From NCBI GenBank assembly GCA_013362555.1, contig JABFVX010000280.1:1-10985 (forward strand): a DNA stretch of 10,985 bases, written 5' to 3'. The translations under genes were made by a program, and so were the position numbers. Below are positions 1 through 5,899 of the stretch, in pieces. The notes beneath the pieces are model-generated. The model was not told where the DNA came from and made no database searches. It was given only the letters and a program-made list of their open reading frames with translations. Positions within the stretch are counted from its first letter, which is position 1. Every line of letters starts with the position of its first letter. The stretch is from Mycobacteriaceae bacterium (GTDB lineage Bacteria > Actinomycetota > Actinomycetes > Mycobacteriales > Mycobacteriaceae).

Positions 1-228
1 CGGCCCGAACCGCCGCGGGCGCCCGCCCCGCCCCCGGCCCCGAGCCGGGACACGTGGGCAGCGGGCCACCGCTGGAGCGACGCCTCGGCGACATCGCGCA
101 TGTCGGAACCGGAGGCCGCGCGCCCATCCGCCCGTTCCGCGGGCGACGCGATGACGGTCGTGTACGAGAACAATGCCGTGGGACCGAATCAGCGCAGCGG
201 CCAGGACAAGAGCGACCAGATCCGCTAG
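1..228 (+). CDS. C-terminal end of a Pro/Ala-rich protein of unknown function (5' truncated)
   Basis: An open frame enters from the window edge in frame 1 and ends at TAG 226-228, giving 75 residues. Nearly every codon ends in G or C, as expected for a real gene here, so I take it as the 3' end of a gene that starts outside the window. The visible part opens with a Pro/Ala stretch (about residues 2-14) and continues as a hydrophilic, probably disordered tail ending in SGQDKSDQIR. There is no membrane segment and no motif I recognise, so I give no function. Only 34 nt separate it from the next gene on the same strand, so the two are probably cotranscribed. An ATG in another frame at position 54 is out of phase and has poorer codon use. 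Confidence 0.55.
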   Translation, partial: RPEPPRAPAPPPAPSRDTWAAGHRWSDASATSRMSEPEAARPSARSAGDAMTVVYENNAVGPNQRSGQDKSDQIR

Positions 229-262
229 TCACCGCACACGAGACACGAGAAGAGGTTTCGCC

Positions 263-520
263 ATGGAATGGATGTTGGGACTGCTCGGCGGCTTGGTCGG
301 TGGCGGCATGACCGGCATGACGAACCGCATGGGCTCGATGAACAGCATCACCGGTGCGGTGGGCGGCGGCATCACCGGCGCGATCATCCAGGCGGCCACC
401 AGCGGCGGCCTGAACCTTGGCCAGATCATCGGCCAGGTGGGCGGCGGCGGGGTCGTCGGCGCCATCCTGGCGTCCGCGGTCGGCATGATCGGCAGCGGCC
501 GCCGCCGAGCGCACGTCTAA
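263..520 (+). CDS. Small glycine-zipper membrane protein, unknown function
   Basis: An 85-residue protein starting at ATG 263, with AGAAGAGG about 7 nt upstream as ribosome binding site. The frame is open back to 173, but the SD fixes the start at 263. It is almost entirely Gly, Ala, Ile and Val. One stretch covers residues 1-15 (MEWMLGLLGGLVGGG), followed by NSITGAVGGGITGAIIQAA and, near residues 52-76, NLGQIIGQVGGGGVVGAIL; it ends in a basic GRRRAHV tail. The repeated GxxxG spacing suggests packed membrane helices. From memory the pattern resembles a widespread family of small hypothetical proteins with NSIxGxxGGGxGG and GxIIGxVxGGGVGG blocks, sometimes labelled 'DNA methyltransferase' without any catalytic motif. 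Function unknown; class II bacteriocins have similar composition but no leader or immunity gene is seen. A hairpin 9 nt after the stop probably ends the transcript. Confidence 0.8.
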   Translation: MEWMLGLLGGLVGGGMTGMTNRMGSMNSITGAVGGGITGAIIQAATSGGLNLGQIIGQVGGGGVVGAILASAVGMIGSGRRRAHV

Positions 521-528
521 CCCTTAAA

Positions 529-578
529 CCGGAATGACCCGTGCCAGTGCGCTCATTGCACCGCACGGGTCGTTCCGG
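529..578. terminator. Palindrome-family copy A, probable terminator
   Basis: Arms 529-544 (CCGGAATGACCCGTGC) and 563-578 pair over 16 positions with one U-G wobble. An inner GTGC/GCAC stem (547-550 with 558-561) closes the loop. It begins 9 nt after the stop of the glycine-zipper gene. There is no U-tract, which is common for actinobacterial hairpin terminators. It shares its core with copies at 2247-2299, 8074-8122 and 9918-10082. Confidence 0.7.
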
Positions 579-632
579 CGATGGATTCACCCGGTATTGC
601 GCGATTTTGCATCGCGACCAACAACCGATTGG

Positions 633-638
633 TACTGT
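633..638 (+). promoter_or_regulatory. Probable -10 box of a leaderless promoter
   Basis: TACTGT (TANNNT) ends 7 nt before ATG 646, which puts the expected transcription start at the start codon. No Shine-Dalgarno is present. The -35 region is weak. Confidence 0.5.
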
Positions 639-645
639 CCCGGCC

Positions 646-1716
646 ATGATCTCCACGCTGGTCTGGGGCACCGGGAACGTCGGGCGGGCCGCTATCCGGG
701 CCGTCGCCGCTCATCCTGGCCTGACGCTGTCCGATGTTCTCGTCCACAATCCCGACAAGGTCGGCCGCGACGCCGGGGTCCTGGCCGGACTGGACGCCGA
801 ATTGGGCCTCGCCGCAACCGATGACATCGACGCCGCGCTGGCGGCGAAGCCCCGCGCCGTCGTGTACGCGGCCTCCGGTGACGTGCGGCCCGACGATGCG
901 CTCGCCGACGTGCTGCGCGCCATCCGGGCCGGAGCGGTTGTCGTGACGCCGTCGCTGTATCCGCTGTACGACTACCGCGGCGCCCCAGCGGAATTGCGCC
1001 AACAGGTGCTGGACGCGGTCGCCGACGGCGGCGGTTCGCTGTTCTGCTCCGGGGTGGATCCGGGCTGGGGCAATGACGTCCTGCCGGTGCTGATCAGCGG
1101 TCTGGGCAGCACCGTCGACCTCATTCGCTGCCAGGAGATCTTCGACTACACCAGCTACGACCAGCCGGATTCGGTGCGGTGGCTGGTCGGCATGGGGCAG
1201 CCGCTCGATTACGAGCCGCCGATGGTCGCGCCCGGGGTGCCGACGATGGTGTGGGGCGGGCAGGTCCGGCTCATCGCCCGTGCGTTGGGGGTGCAGTTGG
1301 ACGAGATCCGCGAAACCCGCGACCGCCGCGCTCTCGAGGAGACTGTGACCACGGCGCGGATGGGCGAGTTCGAGGCGGGCACTCAGGGGGCGCTGCGCTT
1401 CGAGGTGCAAGGCGTCGTCGACGGCGTGCCCCGCATCGTCATCGAACACGTCACCCGGATCCACCCTGCCTGCGCGCCGGACTGGCCGACGCCCGCGAGC
1501 GGCGACGGCTCGCACCGGGTGATCATCGAGGGCCGCCCGCGCATCGAGGTCACGGTGGAGGCGGACGACGAGAACGGGAATCGGTCGGCGGGCGGAAACG
1601 CCACGGCCGTAGGCAGACTGGTGGGAGCCATCGATTGGCTCGCCGCCGCCGAGCCGGGGATCTACGACGCCTTCGACATTCCCCTTCGACCTCCCGTCGG
1701 CGTATTCGGACGCTGA
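646..1716 (+). CDS. NAD(P)-dependent oxidoreductase, dihydrodipicolinate reductase / 2,4-diaminopentanoate dehydrogenase-like
   Basis: A 356-residue protein. The N-terminal Rossmann fold carries GTGNVG at residues 8-13 after a beta strand (STLVW), followed by a VLVHNPDKVG segment of the kind that binds the NAD(P) ribose or phosphate. VVYAASGD (72-79) and SGVDPGWGNDVLPVL (135-149) match the DapB-like and diaminopentanoate-dehydrogenase-like family, and the rest resembles the C-terminal domain of that group. Expected role: NAD(P)H-linked oxidation or reduction of a small amine, imine or related substrate in the cytosol; the substrate cannot be read from sequence. I chose ATG 646 because the longer frame to 541 starts inside the preceding hairpin and a leaderless -10 box precedes 646. 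A decarboxylase-like gene follows 38 nt later and is probably in the same operon. Confidence 0.85.
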   Translation: MISTLVWGTGNVGRAAIRAVAAHPGLTLSDVLVHNPDKVGRDAGVLAGLDAELGLAATDDIDAALAAKPRAVVYAASGDVRPDDALADVLRAIRAGAVVVTPSLYPLYDYRGAPAELRQQVLDAVADGGGSLFCSGVDPGWGNDVLPVLISGLGSTVDLIRCQEIFDYTSYDQPDSVRWLVGMGQPLDYEPPMVAPGVPTMVWGGQVRLIARALGVQLDEIRETRDRRALEETVTTARMGEFEAGTQGALRFEVQGVVDGVPRIVIEHVTRIHPACAPDWPTPASGDGSHRVIIEGRPRIEVTVEADDENGNRSAGGNATAVGRLVGAIDWLAAAEPGIYDAFDIPLRPPVGVFGR

Positions 1717-1723
1717 CGGCCAC

Positions 1724-1739
1724 GACAGTTCGACAGTTC
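1724..1739 (+). repeat. Tandem 8-bp repeat between two operon genes
   Basis: GACAGTTC occurs twice head to tail, 8 nt after the stop of the oxidoreductase gene and just before the Shine-Dalgarno of the next gene. It may reflect replication slippage; no function is implied. Confidence 0.5.
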
Positions 1740-1754
1740 GGAAAGGGTGCACCC

Positions 1755-2246
1755 GTGTTCATCGATATTCCCGAAGGCAAGGATCCGATCGGCTATGTGT
1801 GGGGCGAGCTGGTGCCCGGCATCGGCATCGCGGCCTCCGGCTTCTCGCTCTCCGTCTATTCGCACAGCACGCTCGGTCTGCGCGAATTCGAGGCCGCGCG
1901 ACTGCGCATCGCCCAGATCAACGGGTGTCTGTTCTGTCTGGACTGGCGCACCGACCGGGACGGCGAGAAGGTCGAGGAGGAGTTCGCGGCGGCCGTCGAG
2001 GATTGGCGCACGACGCCGCTGTTCGACGAACGCGCAAGGCTCGCAGCCGAATACGCCGAGCGCTACGCCCTCGATCACCACAACCTCGACGACGAGTTCT
2101 GGAGTCGCATGCGCGAGCACTACAGTCAGCGCGAAATCGTCGAACTCAGCATGAGCATCGGATCGTGGCTCGCCTTCGGCCGCCTCAACCACGTCCTCGG
2201 CCTGGACGCGGTCTGCGTCCTTCCCAGCCACAACGCCGCCTCCTGA
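1755..2246 (+). CDS. Carboxymuconolactone decarboxylase / AhpD-like family protein
   Basis: A 163-residue protein starting at GTG 1755, with GAAAGG at 1741-1746 as a well-placed SD. The helical core contains the family hallmark NGCLFC, with the redox pair C58 and C61, preceded by a long amphipathic helix (REFEAARLRIAQI). In AhpD-type members a His usually follows the second Cys by four residues; here that position is R65 (CLDWR), so the usual proton relay may be altered. Later helices end with SIGSWLAFGRLNHVLGLDAV, typical of these proteins. Members include lactone decarboxylases and peroxidase-type reductants, so the exact chemistry is open. It lies 38 nt behind the dehydrogenase-like gene, which suggests a shared pathway. 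A terminator-like palindrome abuts its stop codon. Confidence 0.85.
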   Translation: MFIDIPEGKDPIGYVWGELVPGIGIAASGFSLSVYSHSTLGLREFEAARLRIAQINGCLFCLDWRTDRDGEKVEEEFAAAVEDWRTTPLFDERARLAAEYAERYALDHHNLDDEFWSRMREHYSQREIVELSMSIGSWLAFGRLNHVLGLDAVCVLPSHNAAS

Positions 2247-2299
2247 CTCCAGAATGACCCGTGAAGTGCGTTGGATGCACGTCATGGGTCATTCTGGAG
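2247..2299. terminator. Palindrome-family copy B, probable terminator
   Basis: 23-nt arms at 2247-2269 and 2277-2299 with a 7-nt loop. As + strand RNA there is one A-G mismatch and one G-U wobble. The left arm begins at the base after the TGA of the decarboxylase-like gene. It shares the AGAATGACCCGTGA core with the other copies. There is no U-tract beyond a short GGTTTG. Confidence 0.75.
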
Positions 2300-2365
2300 G
2301 TTTGCAACCCCAGCCACCCGAGGTCTCAAACGCTCACTAACACGACTGGCGGGTCGTTTCGGCTC

Positions 2366-2371
2366 TAGGGT
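2366..2371 (+). promoter_or_regulatory. Probable -10 box of a leaderless promoter
   Basis: TAGGGT (TANNNT) ends 6 nt before GTG 2378. No convincing Shine-Dalgarno exists, so a leaderless mRNA is likely. The rest of 2300-2365 holds nothing I recognise. Confidence 0.45.
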
Positions 2372-2377
2372 TGGGAC

Positions 2378-3451
2378 GTGACCGAGCCAACGGGTGATTC
2401 GGAGGTCGGGGGGCTGACGCGGGTGTCGACCGGAGCGGTGCTGCGGTGGTCGATGGCGGCGACGATCGGAGTGCTCGTCGTACTGGCGGGCGCGTACGGG
2501 GTGTATCTGCTGCGGGACATCCTGGTGCTGGTGCTGGTGGCGCTGTTCCTTGCGGTGGGCATCGAGCCTGTCGTGCAGTGGCTGTGCAGGCGCGGGCTGC
2601 CCAGGTGGCTGGCGGTCGGCGCGGTGGTGGCGGTGCAGCTGCTGCTGCTCGCGGTATTCGTGTGGTCCGTCGGGCCGCCGCTGGTGGAGCAGGGGAGCAA
2701 GCTGCTCGGCGACCTGCCGGGCTACCTGCACCGGCTGTCCGACGAATCGGATGCGGTGCGGCGGATCACCGACCGCTATCACCTCACCGAGCGGCTCACC
2801 GACTTCGCGGGCGAGCTGCCCGCCAAACTGTCCGGCGGGGCTGTCGGATTCTTCCGGCAGTTCGTCGGGTTCCTGGCCTCGACCGTCACCGTGATCGCGC
2901 TGGCGATCTACTTCATGGCCGCCATGCCCCAGCTGCGCAACGGGCTGGCGCGGCTGTTTCCGCCGCGCAACCGCGACCGGGCCGCGGAGGTCATCGATGT
3001 GGTCACCACCAAGGTCGGCGGCTATATGCTGGGCAACATCGCGGTGTCGGTCATCGCGGGCGCCGCGACATATGTGTGCCTGCGACTGCTGGGAGTGCCT
3101 TTCGCGCTCACCCTGGCGGTCACCGTCGGCATCACCGACCTGATCCCGCTTATCGGCGCCACCCTCGGCGCAGTCATCTGTCTGACCGTCACGGTCTTCA
3201 CCGTCGGATTCTGGCCCGCGACGGTGGTCGTGGCCGTCTTCTTCGTGGCCTACCAGGCGGTGGAGAACTACCTGATCAGCCCGCGAGTCCAGCGCAACGC
3301 CGTCGACCTCTCCTCGGTCACCGTGCTTTTGGTGGCCCTCGCGGGCGGCACCCTCCTCGGCCTGGTCGGAGCCCTAATGGCCATCCCCATCGCCGCCGCG
3401 ATCAAAGTCGTGCTCTCTCCCCGCGTGGCAGCCCTGTACGACGGGTCCTGA
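2378..3451 (+). CDS. AI-2E family transporter (PerM/TqsA-like membrane protein)
   Basis: A 357-residue polytopic membrane protein starting at GTG 2378. Hydrophobic segments lie near residues 27-45, 48-66, 78-98, 155-182, 218-270, 275-297 and 312-345. A hydrophilic, largely extracytoplasmic section (about 100-155) sits after the third, as is usual for the family. Signatures are DLIPLIG (254-260) and QAVENYLISPRVQ (293-305), matching the conserved Asp/Pro/Gly and Glu-x-x-x-Ile-x-Pro motifs of AI-2E family proteins. Named members export autoinducer-2 or act in Na+/H+ antiport, but most actinobacterial homologues have unknown substrates and nothing nearby suggests one. It is a stand-alone gene converging on the hydrolase gene across a shared hairpin. 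Confidence 0.9.
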   Translation: MTEPTGDSEVGGLTRVSTGAVLRWSMAATIGVLVVLAGAYGVYLLRDILVLVLVALFLAVGIEPVVQWLCRRGLPRWLAVGAVVAVQLLLLAVFVWSVGPPLVEQGSKLLGDLPGYLHRLSDESDAVRRITDRYHLTERLTDFAGELPAKLSGGAVGFFRQFVGFLASTVTVIALAIYFMAAMPQLRNGLARLFPPRNRDRAAEVIDVVTTKVGGYMLGNIAVSVIAGAATYVCLRLLGVPFALTLAVTVGITDLIPLIGATLGAVICLTVTVFTVGFWPATVVVAVFFVAYQAVENYLISPRVQRNAVDLSSVTVLLVALAGGTLLGLVGALMAIPIAAAIKVVLSPRVAALYDGS

Positions 3452-3492
3452 ACGCGTCCTTCATTCATACGGTGTGAATGAAGGACGCATTC
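3450..3492. terminator. Bidirectional terminator between convergent genes
   Basis: 18-nt arms at 3450-3467 and 3475-3492 with one mismatch and a 7-nt loop (TACGGTG); the core GCGTCCTTCATTCA is perfect. It lies between the convergent transporter and hydrolase genes and overlaps both stop codons. Its sequence is unrelated to the GACCCGTG family. Confidence 0.75.
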
Positions 3493-4076
3493 GGGACGAC
3501 CAGGCCGAAGAGATCGGTGATGGTGGTGAGGGCGGACTGTTTCAGGGCAGCGGCGGGCAGGGGGGAGCCGGCGGGCGTTGCCAGGGTGCGGGTGGCGGTG
3601 GTGTCGGCGATGACCGTGGGGCGGTAGCCGAGGTTGAAAGCGCCTTGGGCGGTGAAGGTCACGCACATGTGGGTCATGAAGCCCGCCAGCAGCAAGTCGC
3701 TGCCTGGATTGAAACCTGCTGTACGCAAAGTGGTTTCGAGGTCCGTGCCGTGGAAGGCGTTGGGCACTTGTTTGACCACGACCGGTTCGCCGTCGACCGG
3801 GGCCAGCTCGTCGACGATCGCGCCGGAGTGTGCGCGGATGTCGTAGAGGCTGTCCTCGCCGCCGTCGTTGACGATGTGGATGACCGGGACTGCGGCCGTG
3901 CGGGCGCGCTCGAGCAGCGCGGCGGCCGCCGCGATGGCCGCGTCGGCCCCGTCGAGCGTCATGACGCCGCTGCGGTAGGTGTTCTGGCAATCAATCATGA
4001 TCAGGGCGGATTCGCTCAGTAGCGGCAGGCGAGCGGAAAGGCCGCTGACCTCGCGCAGAGTGGGGGAAGGGGTCAT
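3465..4076 (-). CDS. Cysteine hydrolase, isochorismatase-fold family
   Basis: A 203-residue cytosolic hydrolase with the full Asp-Lys-Cys triad of the family: D29 in ALIMIDCQNTY, K102 in VVVKQVPNAFHGT and C138 in GFMTHMCVTFTAQGA. Members cleave isochorismate, nicotinamide, N-carbamoyl compounds or similar amides through a cysteine acyl intermediate; the exact substrate cannot be read here. The ATG at 4074-4076 follows a strong AAAGGAA on the minus strand. The last nine residues (PNASFIHTV) are encoded by the palindrome at 3450-3492, so the natural C-terminus may have been extended or replaced by that element. The gene lies 64 nt downstream of a GlxA-type regulator on the same strand, an arrangement often seen for this hydrolase family, so it is probably the regulator's target. 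Confidence 0.9.
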   Translation of the reverse strand: MTPSPTLREVSGLSARLPLLSESALIMIDCQNTYRSGVMTLDGADAAIAAAAALLERARTAAVPVIHIVNDGGEDSLYDIRAHSGAIVDELAPVDGEPVVVKQVPNAFHGTDLETTLRTAGFNPGSDLLLAGFMTHMCVTFTAQGAFNLGYRPTVIADTTATRTLATPAGSPLPAAALKQSALTTITDLFGLVVPNASFIHTV

Positions 4077-4106
4077 TGTTGTTCCTTTCTCGGGGTCGTC
4101 GAATTC

Positions 4107-4124
4107 CCGGCAGCGCGCTGCCGG
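4107..4124. promoter_or_regulatory. 18-bp perfect palindrome in the hydrolase leader
   Basis: CCGGCAGCGCGCTGCCGG is self-complementary and sits in the 64-nt gap between the regulator stop and the hydrolase start. It could be an attenuating hairpin between the two cistrons, or a protein-binding site. The site lies about 19 nt upstream of the hydrolase SD, so it does not mask it directly. Confidence 0.4.
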
Positions 4125-4140
4125 ATCGGGGCTGGGTAGT

Positions 4141-5127
4141 TCAGGCGGCGGTGCGGAAGCGCCTGCGGTAGGCGGCCGGAGTGGTGGCGAGCCTGCGGCG
4201 GAAGGCGCGGTGCAGGGTTTCGGCCGAGCCGAGCCCGGCGTTCGCCGCCACCCGGTCGAGCGGTTCGTCGGTGGTTTCGAGCAGCCGCCTGGCCAGTTCG
4301 ACGCGGGCCGCTTCGACGTACGCGGCGGGCGTCATGCCGGTCTCCTGGCGGAAGACGCGGGCGAAATGCCGCTCGCTCAGACACATGCGGGCGGCCAGGG
4401 CGGGCGCGGCCAGGTCGCGGTCGAGGTGGTCGCCGATCCACTCCCGCAGGGCGTCGATGTCGCGGCGCGCGGCGGGCATGCTGAGCGGCACGGAGAACTG
4501 GCTCTGGCCGCCCTGGCGCTTGAGGTAGACGACCAGCTGGCGGGCCACCGCGAGGGCGGTCTGCTCGCCGAGGTCCTCGGCCACCAGGGCCAAGGCCAGG
4601 TCCAGGCAGGCGCTGATGCCGGCGCCGGTCCACAGCCTGCCGTGGTCCGCGCGCACGAAGATCGGGTCCGGGTCGACCGTGACCTCGGGATGCTCGGCGG
4701 CGAGCTGCGCCGCCGTCGACCAGTGTGTCGTTGCGGTCTTGCCGTCCAGCAGGCCTGCCGCGGCGAGCAGGTGCGCCCCGACGCAGACCGACGCAACGCG
4801 ACGCGACCGGCTCGCGGTCTCGAGCACCCAGGCCACGACGGCCGGGTCCACCAGCGCGACCGGGCCGGCGTCGGTCATGTCGACCGCGCCCGGCACCAGC
4901 AGCGTGTCCAGACCGGGGCCGATGTCGGCGAAGGCCACGTCGGCGAGCACCCGCACCCCGGCGAAGGTGCGGACCGGGCCCGCCGCGGGGCCCGCGAGCT
5001 GGACCTCGTAGCCTGCCTGACCCGAGGTCACTCGGTTGGCCAGCGCGAACACCTCGGCGGGCCCGGTGACATCAAGCAGGTCGACCTCGGGAAACACGGC
5101 GATCACGATCCGGCGGACAGGAACCAT
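4141..5127 (-). CDS. GlxA family transcriptional regulator (DJ-1/PfpI domain plus AraC DNA-binding domain)
   Basis: A 328-residue cytosolic regulator. Residues 5-190 form a DJ-1/PfpI (class I glutamine amidotransferase-like) sensor domain with DLLDVTGPAEVF (16-27) and the nucleophile elbow VASVCVGAHLLAAAGLLDGK (111-130, Cys at 115). TTHW (133-136) is also typical. Residues 222-326 are an AraC domain with two helix-turn-helix motifs, near 242-262 (ALAARMCLSERHFARVFRQE) and 290-313 (LDRVAANAGLGSAETLHRAF). The family usually binds a small ligand rather than catalysing. The ATG at 5125-5127 has AGGA seven nt upstream on the minus strand. The hydrolase gene just downstream is the likely target. 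A dyad at 5186-5211 lies in the upstream gap. Confidence 0.92.
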   Translation of the reverse strand: MVPVRRIVIAVFPEVDLLDVTGPAEVFALANRVTSGQAGYEVQLAGPAAGPVRTFAGVRVLADVAFADIGPGLDTLLVPGAVDMTDAGPVALVDPAVVAWVLETASRSRRVASVCVGAHLLAAAGLLDGKTATTHWSTAAQLAAEHPEVTVDPDPIFVRADHGRLWTGAGISACLDLALALVAEDLGEQTALAVARQLVVYLKRQGGQSQFSVPLSMPAARRDIDALREWIGDHLDRDLAAPALAARMCLSERHFARVFRQETGMTPAAYVEAARVELARRLLETTDEPLDRVAANAGLGSAETLHRAFRRRLATTPAAYRRRFRTAA

Positions 5128-5185
5128 GCCTTCATCCTGGCCGCAACCGCCTATGTCTGCAATGACGGTGGACTGTCATATTCGG

Positions 5186-5211
5186 CCATATCCCACGATG
5201 GGATCATATGG
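5186..5211. promoter_or_regulatory. Imperfect dyad upstream of the GlxA-type regulator, candidate operator
   Basis: TCCCA-CGA-TGGGA (5191-5203) is nested between CCATAT (5186-5191) and ATATGG (5206-5211), making an imperfect nested dyad. It lies about 60-85 nt upstream of the regulator start, a distance usual for AraC-type sites. It is also just past the MerR stop, so a terminator role is possible. Confidence 0.35.
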
Positions 5212-5214
5212 TAA

Positions 5215-5622
5215 TTACGGCTGCGTCCGGCCCTCGTAGAGGGCGATCTTGCGGTCGAGGGCGGCCACGGTCTGCCGCAGCTGCGCTATCTGGGCGAGGG
5301 CCGATTCGCGGGTCTCCCGGAACATCTCCAGCCGCTGGGGATAGGTGGACTCGCCTGCCCGCACCAGTTCGGCGTAGCGCACCATGTCGGCCACCGACAT
5401 GCCGGTGCAGCGGAGCTTGCCGATCAGGTCGAGCCAGACCAGGTCGCGCTCGCTGAAGCGGCGCTGTCCGGCGTGGTCGCGGCCGACGTAGTCCATCAGC
5501 CCGATCCGCTCGTACCAGCGCAGGGTGTCGCGGGTGAGTCCGCTGCGCTCGGACACCTCGCCGATCGAGTACCGCGGCCGCTCGTAGTCGGGCCCGTGAT
5601 CCTGCTGTACCGCTGCTTCCAC
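5215..5622 (-). CDS. MerR family transcriptional regulator
   Basis: A 135-residue regulator. The winged HTH starts at residue 18 (YSIGEVSERSGLTRDTLRWYERIGL) and is followed by GQRRFSERDLVWLDLIGKL. A dimerising coiled coil runs over about 96-130 (RLEMFRETRESALAQIAQLRQTVAALDRKIALYEG). There is a single Cys, C72 in LRCTGMS, near the position of the aldehyde/thiol-sensing Cys of AdhR/NmlR-type MerR proteins; there is no C-terminal metal-binding Cys motif. An electrophile or aldehyde signal is therefore a reasonable inference. The GTG at 5620-5622 has GAAGGG about 8 nt upstream. Its promoter carries a classic MerR operator, so autoregulation is likely. No dehydrogenase of the AdhR type is adjacent; the GlxA-type gene lies 87 nt downstream on the same strand. 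Confidence 0.9.
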   Translation of the reverse strand: MEAAVQQDHGPDYERPRYSIGEVSERSGLTRDTLRWYERIGLMDYVGRDHAGQRRFSERDLVWLDLIGKLRCTGMSVADMVRYAELVRAGESTYPQRLEMFRETRESALAQIAQLRQTVAALDRKIALYEGRTQP

Positions 5623-5654
5623 CGGACTCGCCCTTCGCCGTCGCCGTGCGTCCC

Positions 5655-5685
5655 ACGGTAGTCACCTGGAGTGCGCTCCAAGCAA
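5655..5685 (-). promoter_or_regulatory. MerR-type promoter with 19-bp spacer and operator
   Basis: On the minus strand TTGCTT (5685-5680) and TACCGT (5660-5655) are separated by exactly 19 bp. The spacer holds the dyad TGGAG-N4-CTCCA (5667-5680), extending to CTTGGAG-N4-CTCCAGG (5665-5682). The long spacer with a 7-4-7 dyad is the classic MerR-family layout. The predicted transcription start is near 5648. Confidence 0.65.
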
Positions 5686-5690
5686 GTGGT

Positions 5691-5726
5691 TCCGGAGCGA
5701 CCCCGTGGCTCACGGGTCGCTCCGGA
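5691..5726. terminator. Hairpin terminator related to the GACCCGTG palindromes
   Basis: A 17-nt left arm (5691-5707) pairs with a 16-nt right arm (5711-5726) around a GCT loop, leaving one bulged C. It follows the stop of the 39-residue gene on the minus strand and directly abuts the MerR -35 box. Its CGACCCCGTG/CACGGGTCG core is a variant of the family found at four other gene ends. Confidence 0.65.
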
Positions 5727-5744
5727 CGAACGCGGCCGGGCGCG

Positions 5745-5864
5745 TCAGCGGATGCTGCTGATGGACTGGCCGAGTTGGGCCAGTTCCGGCGGGATCCACT
5801 TCGACAGCGGAAGCAGGACATAGGGGATTTGCGCCGAGAACGAACTCAGCATGTCGGAAAACAT
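5745..5864 (-). CDS. 39-residue hydrophobic peptide, unknown function
   Basis: ATG at 5862-5864 with GAGGAG (5873-5878) exactly 8 nt upstream, and stop at 5745-5747; a longer frame upstream (to 5966) lies in another frame of the thioesterase gene. The peptide is MFSDMLSSFSAQIPYVLLPL then SKWIPPELAQLGQSISSIR. A short hydrophobic segment (about 12-20) is followed by an amphipathic region with one Lys, one Trp and a Pro pair; no cleavable signal peptide or Cys is present. The SD, the 35-nt gap after the thioesterase and the terminator-like hairpin 18 nt downstream all support a real gene cotranscribed with the thioesterase. I do not recognise it. A membrane-associated peptide is the simplest reading; size and character recall PorA/PorH-type cell-wall peptides of mycolic-acid bacteria, but I see no sequence match. 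Confidence 0.6.
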   Translation of the reverse strand: MFSDMLSSFSAQIPYVLLPLSKWIPPELAQLGQSISSIR

Positions 5865-5899
5865 CAGGGGCACTCCTCGATACAGCGGCGCCCTCGATG

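Noticed and set aside
263..520. Class II bacteriocin precursor
   Set aside because: Gly-rich composition is similar, but there is no double-glycine leader, immunity gene or exporter nearby.
541..645. GTG start at 541 extending the oxidoreductase by 35 residues
   Set aside because: It begins inside the hairpin of copy A, and a leaderless -10 box and the GTGNVG Rossmann start favour ATG 646.
553..1752. 399-codon open frame on the minus strand opposite the oxidoreductase
   Set aside because: It is rich in Arg, His, Gly and Pro with no recognisable domain, and is explained by codon bias of the plus-strand gene in high-GC DNA.
1179..1754. Upstream part of the frame leading into the decarboxylase-like gene
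   Set aside because: It overlaps the oxidoreductase in another frame and is Arg/Gly-rich; the clear SD puts the start at GTG 1755.
3979..5214. 411-codon plus-strand frame across the hydrolase leader and GlxA-type gene
   Set aside because: Low-complexity antisense shadow; the minus-strand frames carry full domain signatures.
5745..5864. Assignment of the 39-residue peptide as a PorA/PorH cell-wall porin
   Set aside because: Only size and general character agree; I see no sequence match, so it stays unassigned.
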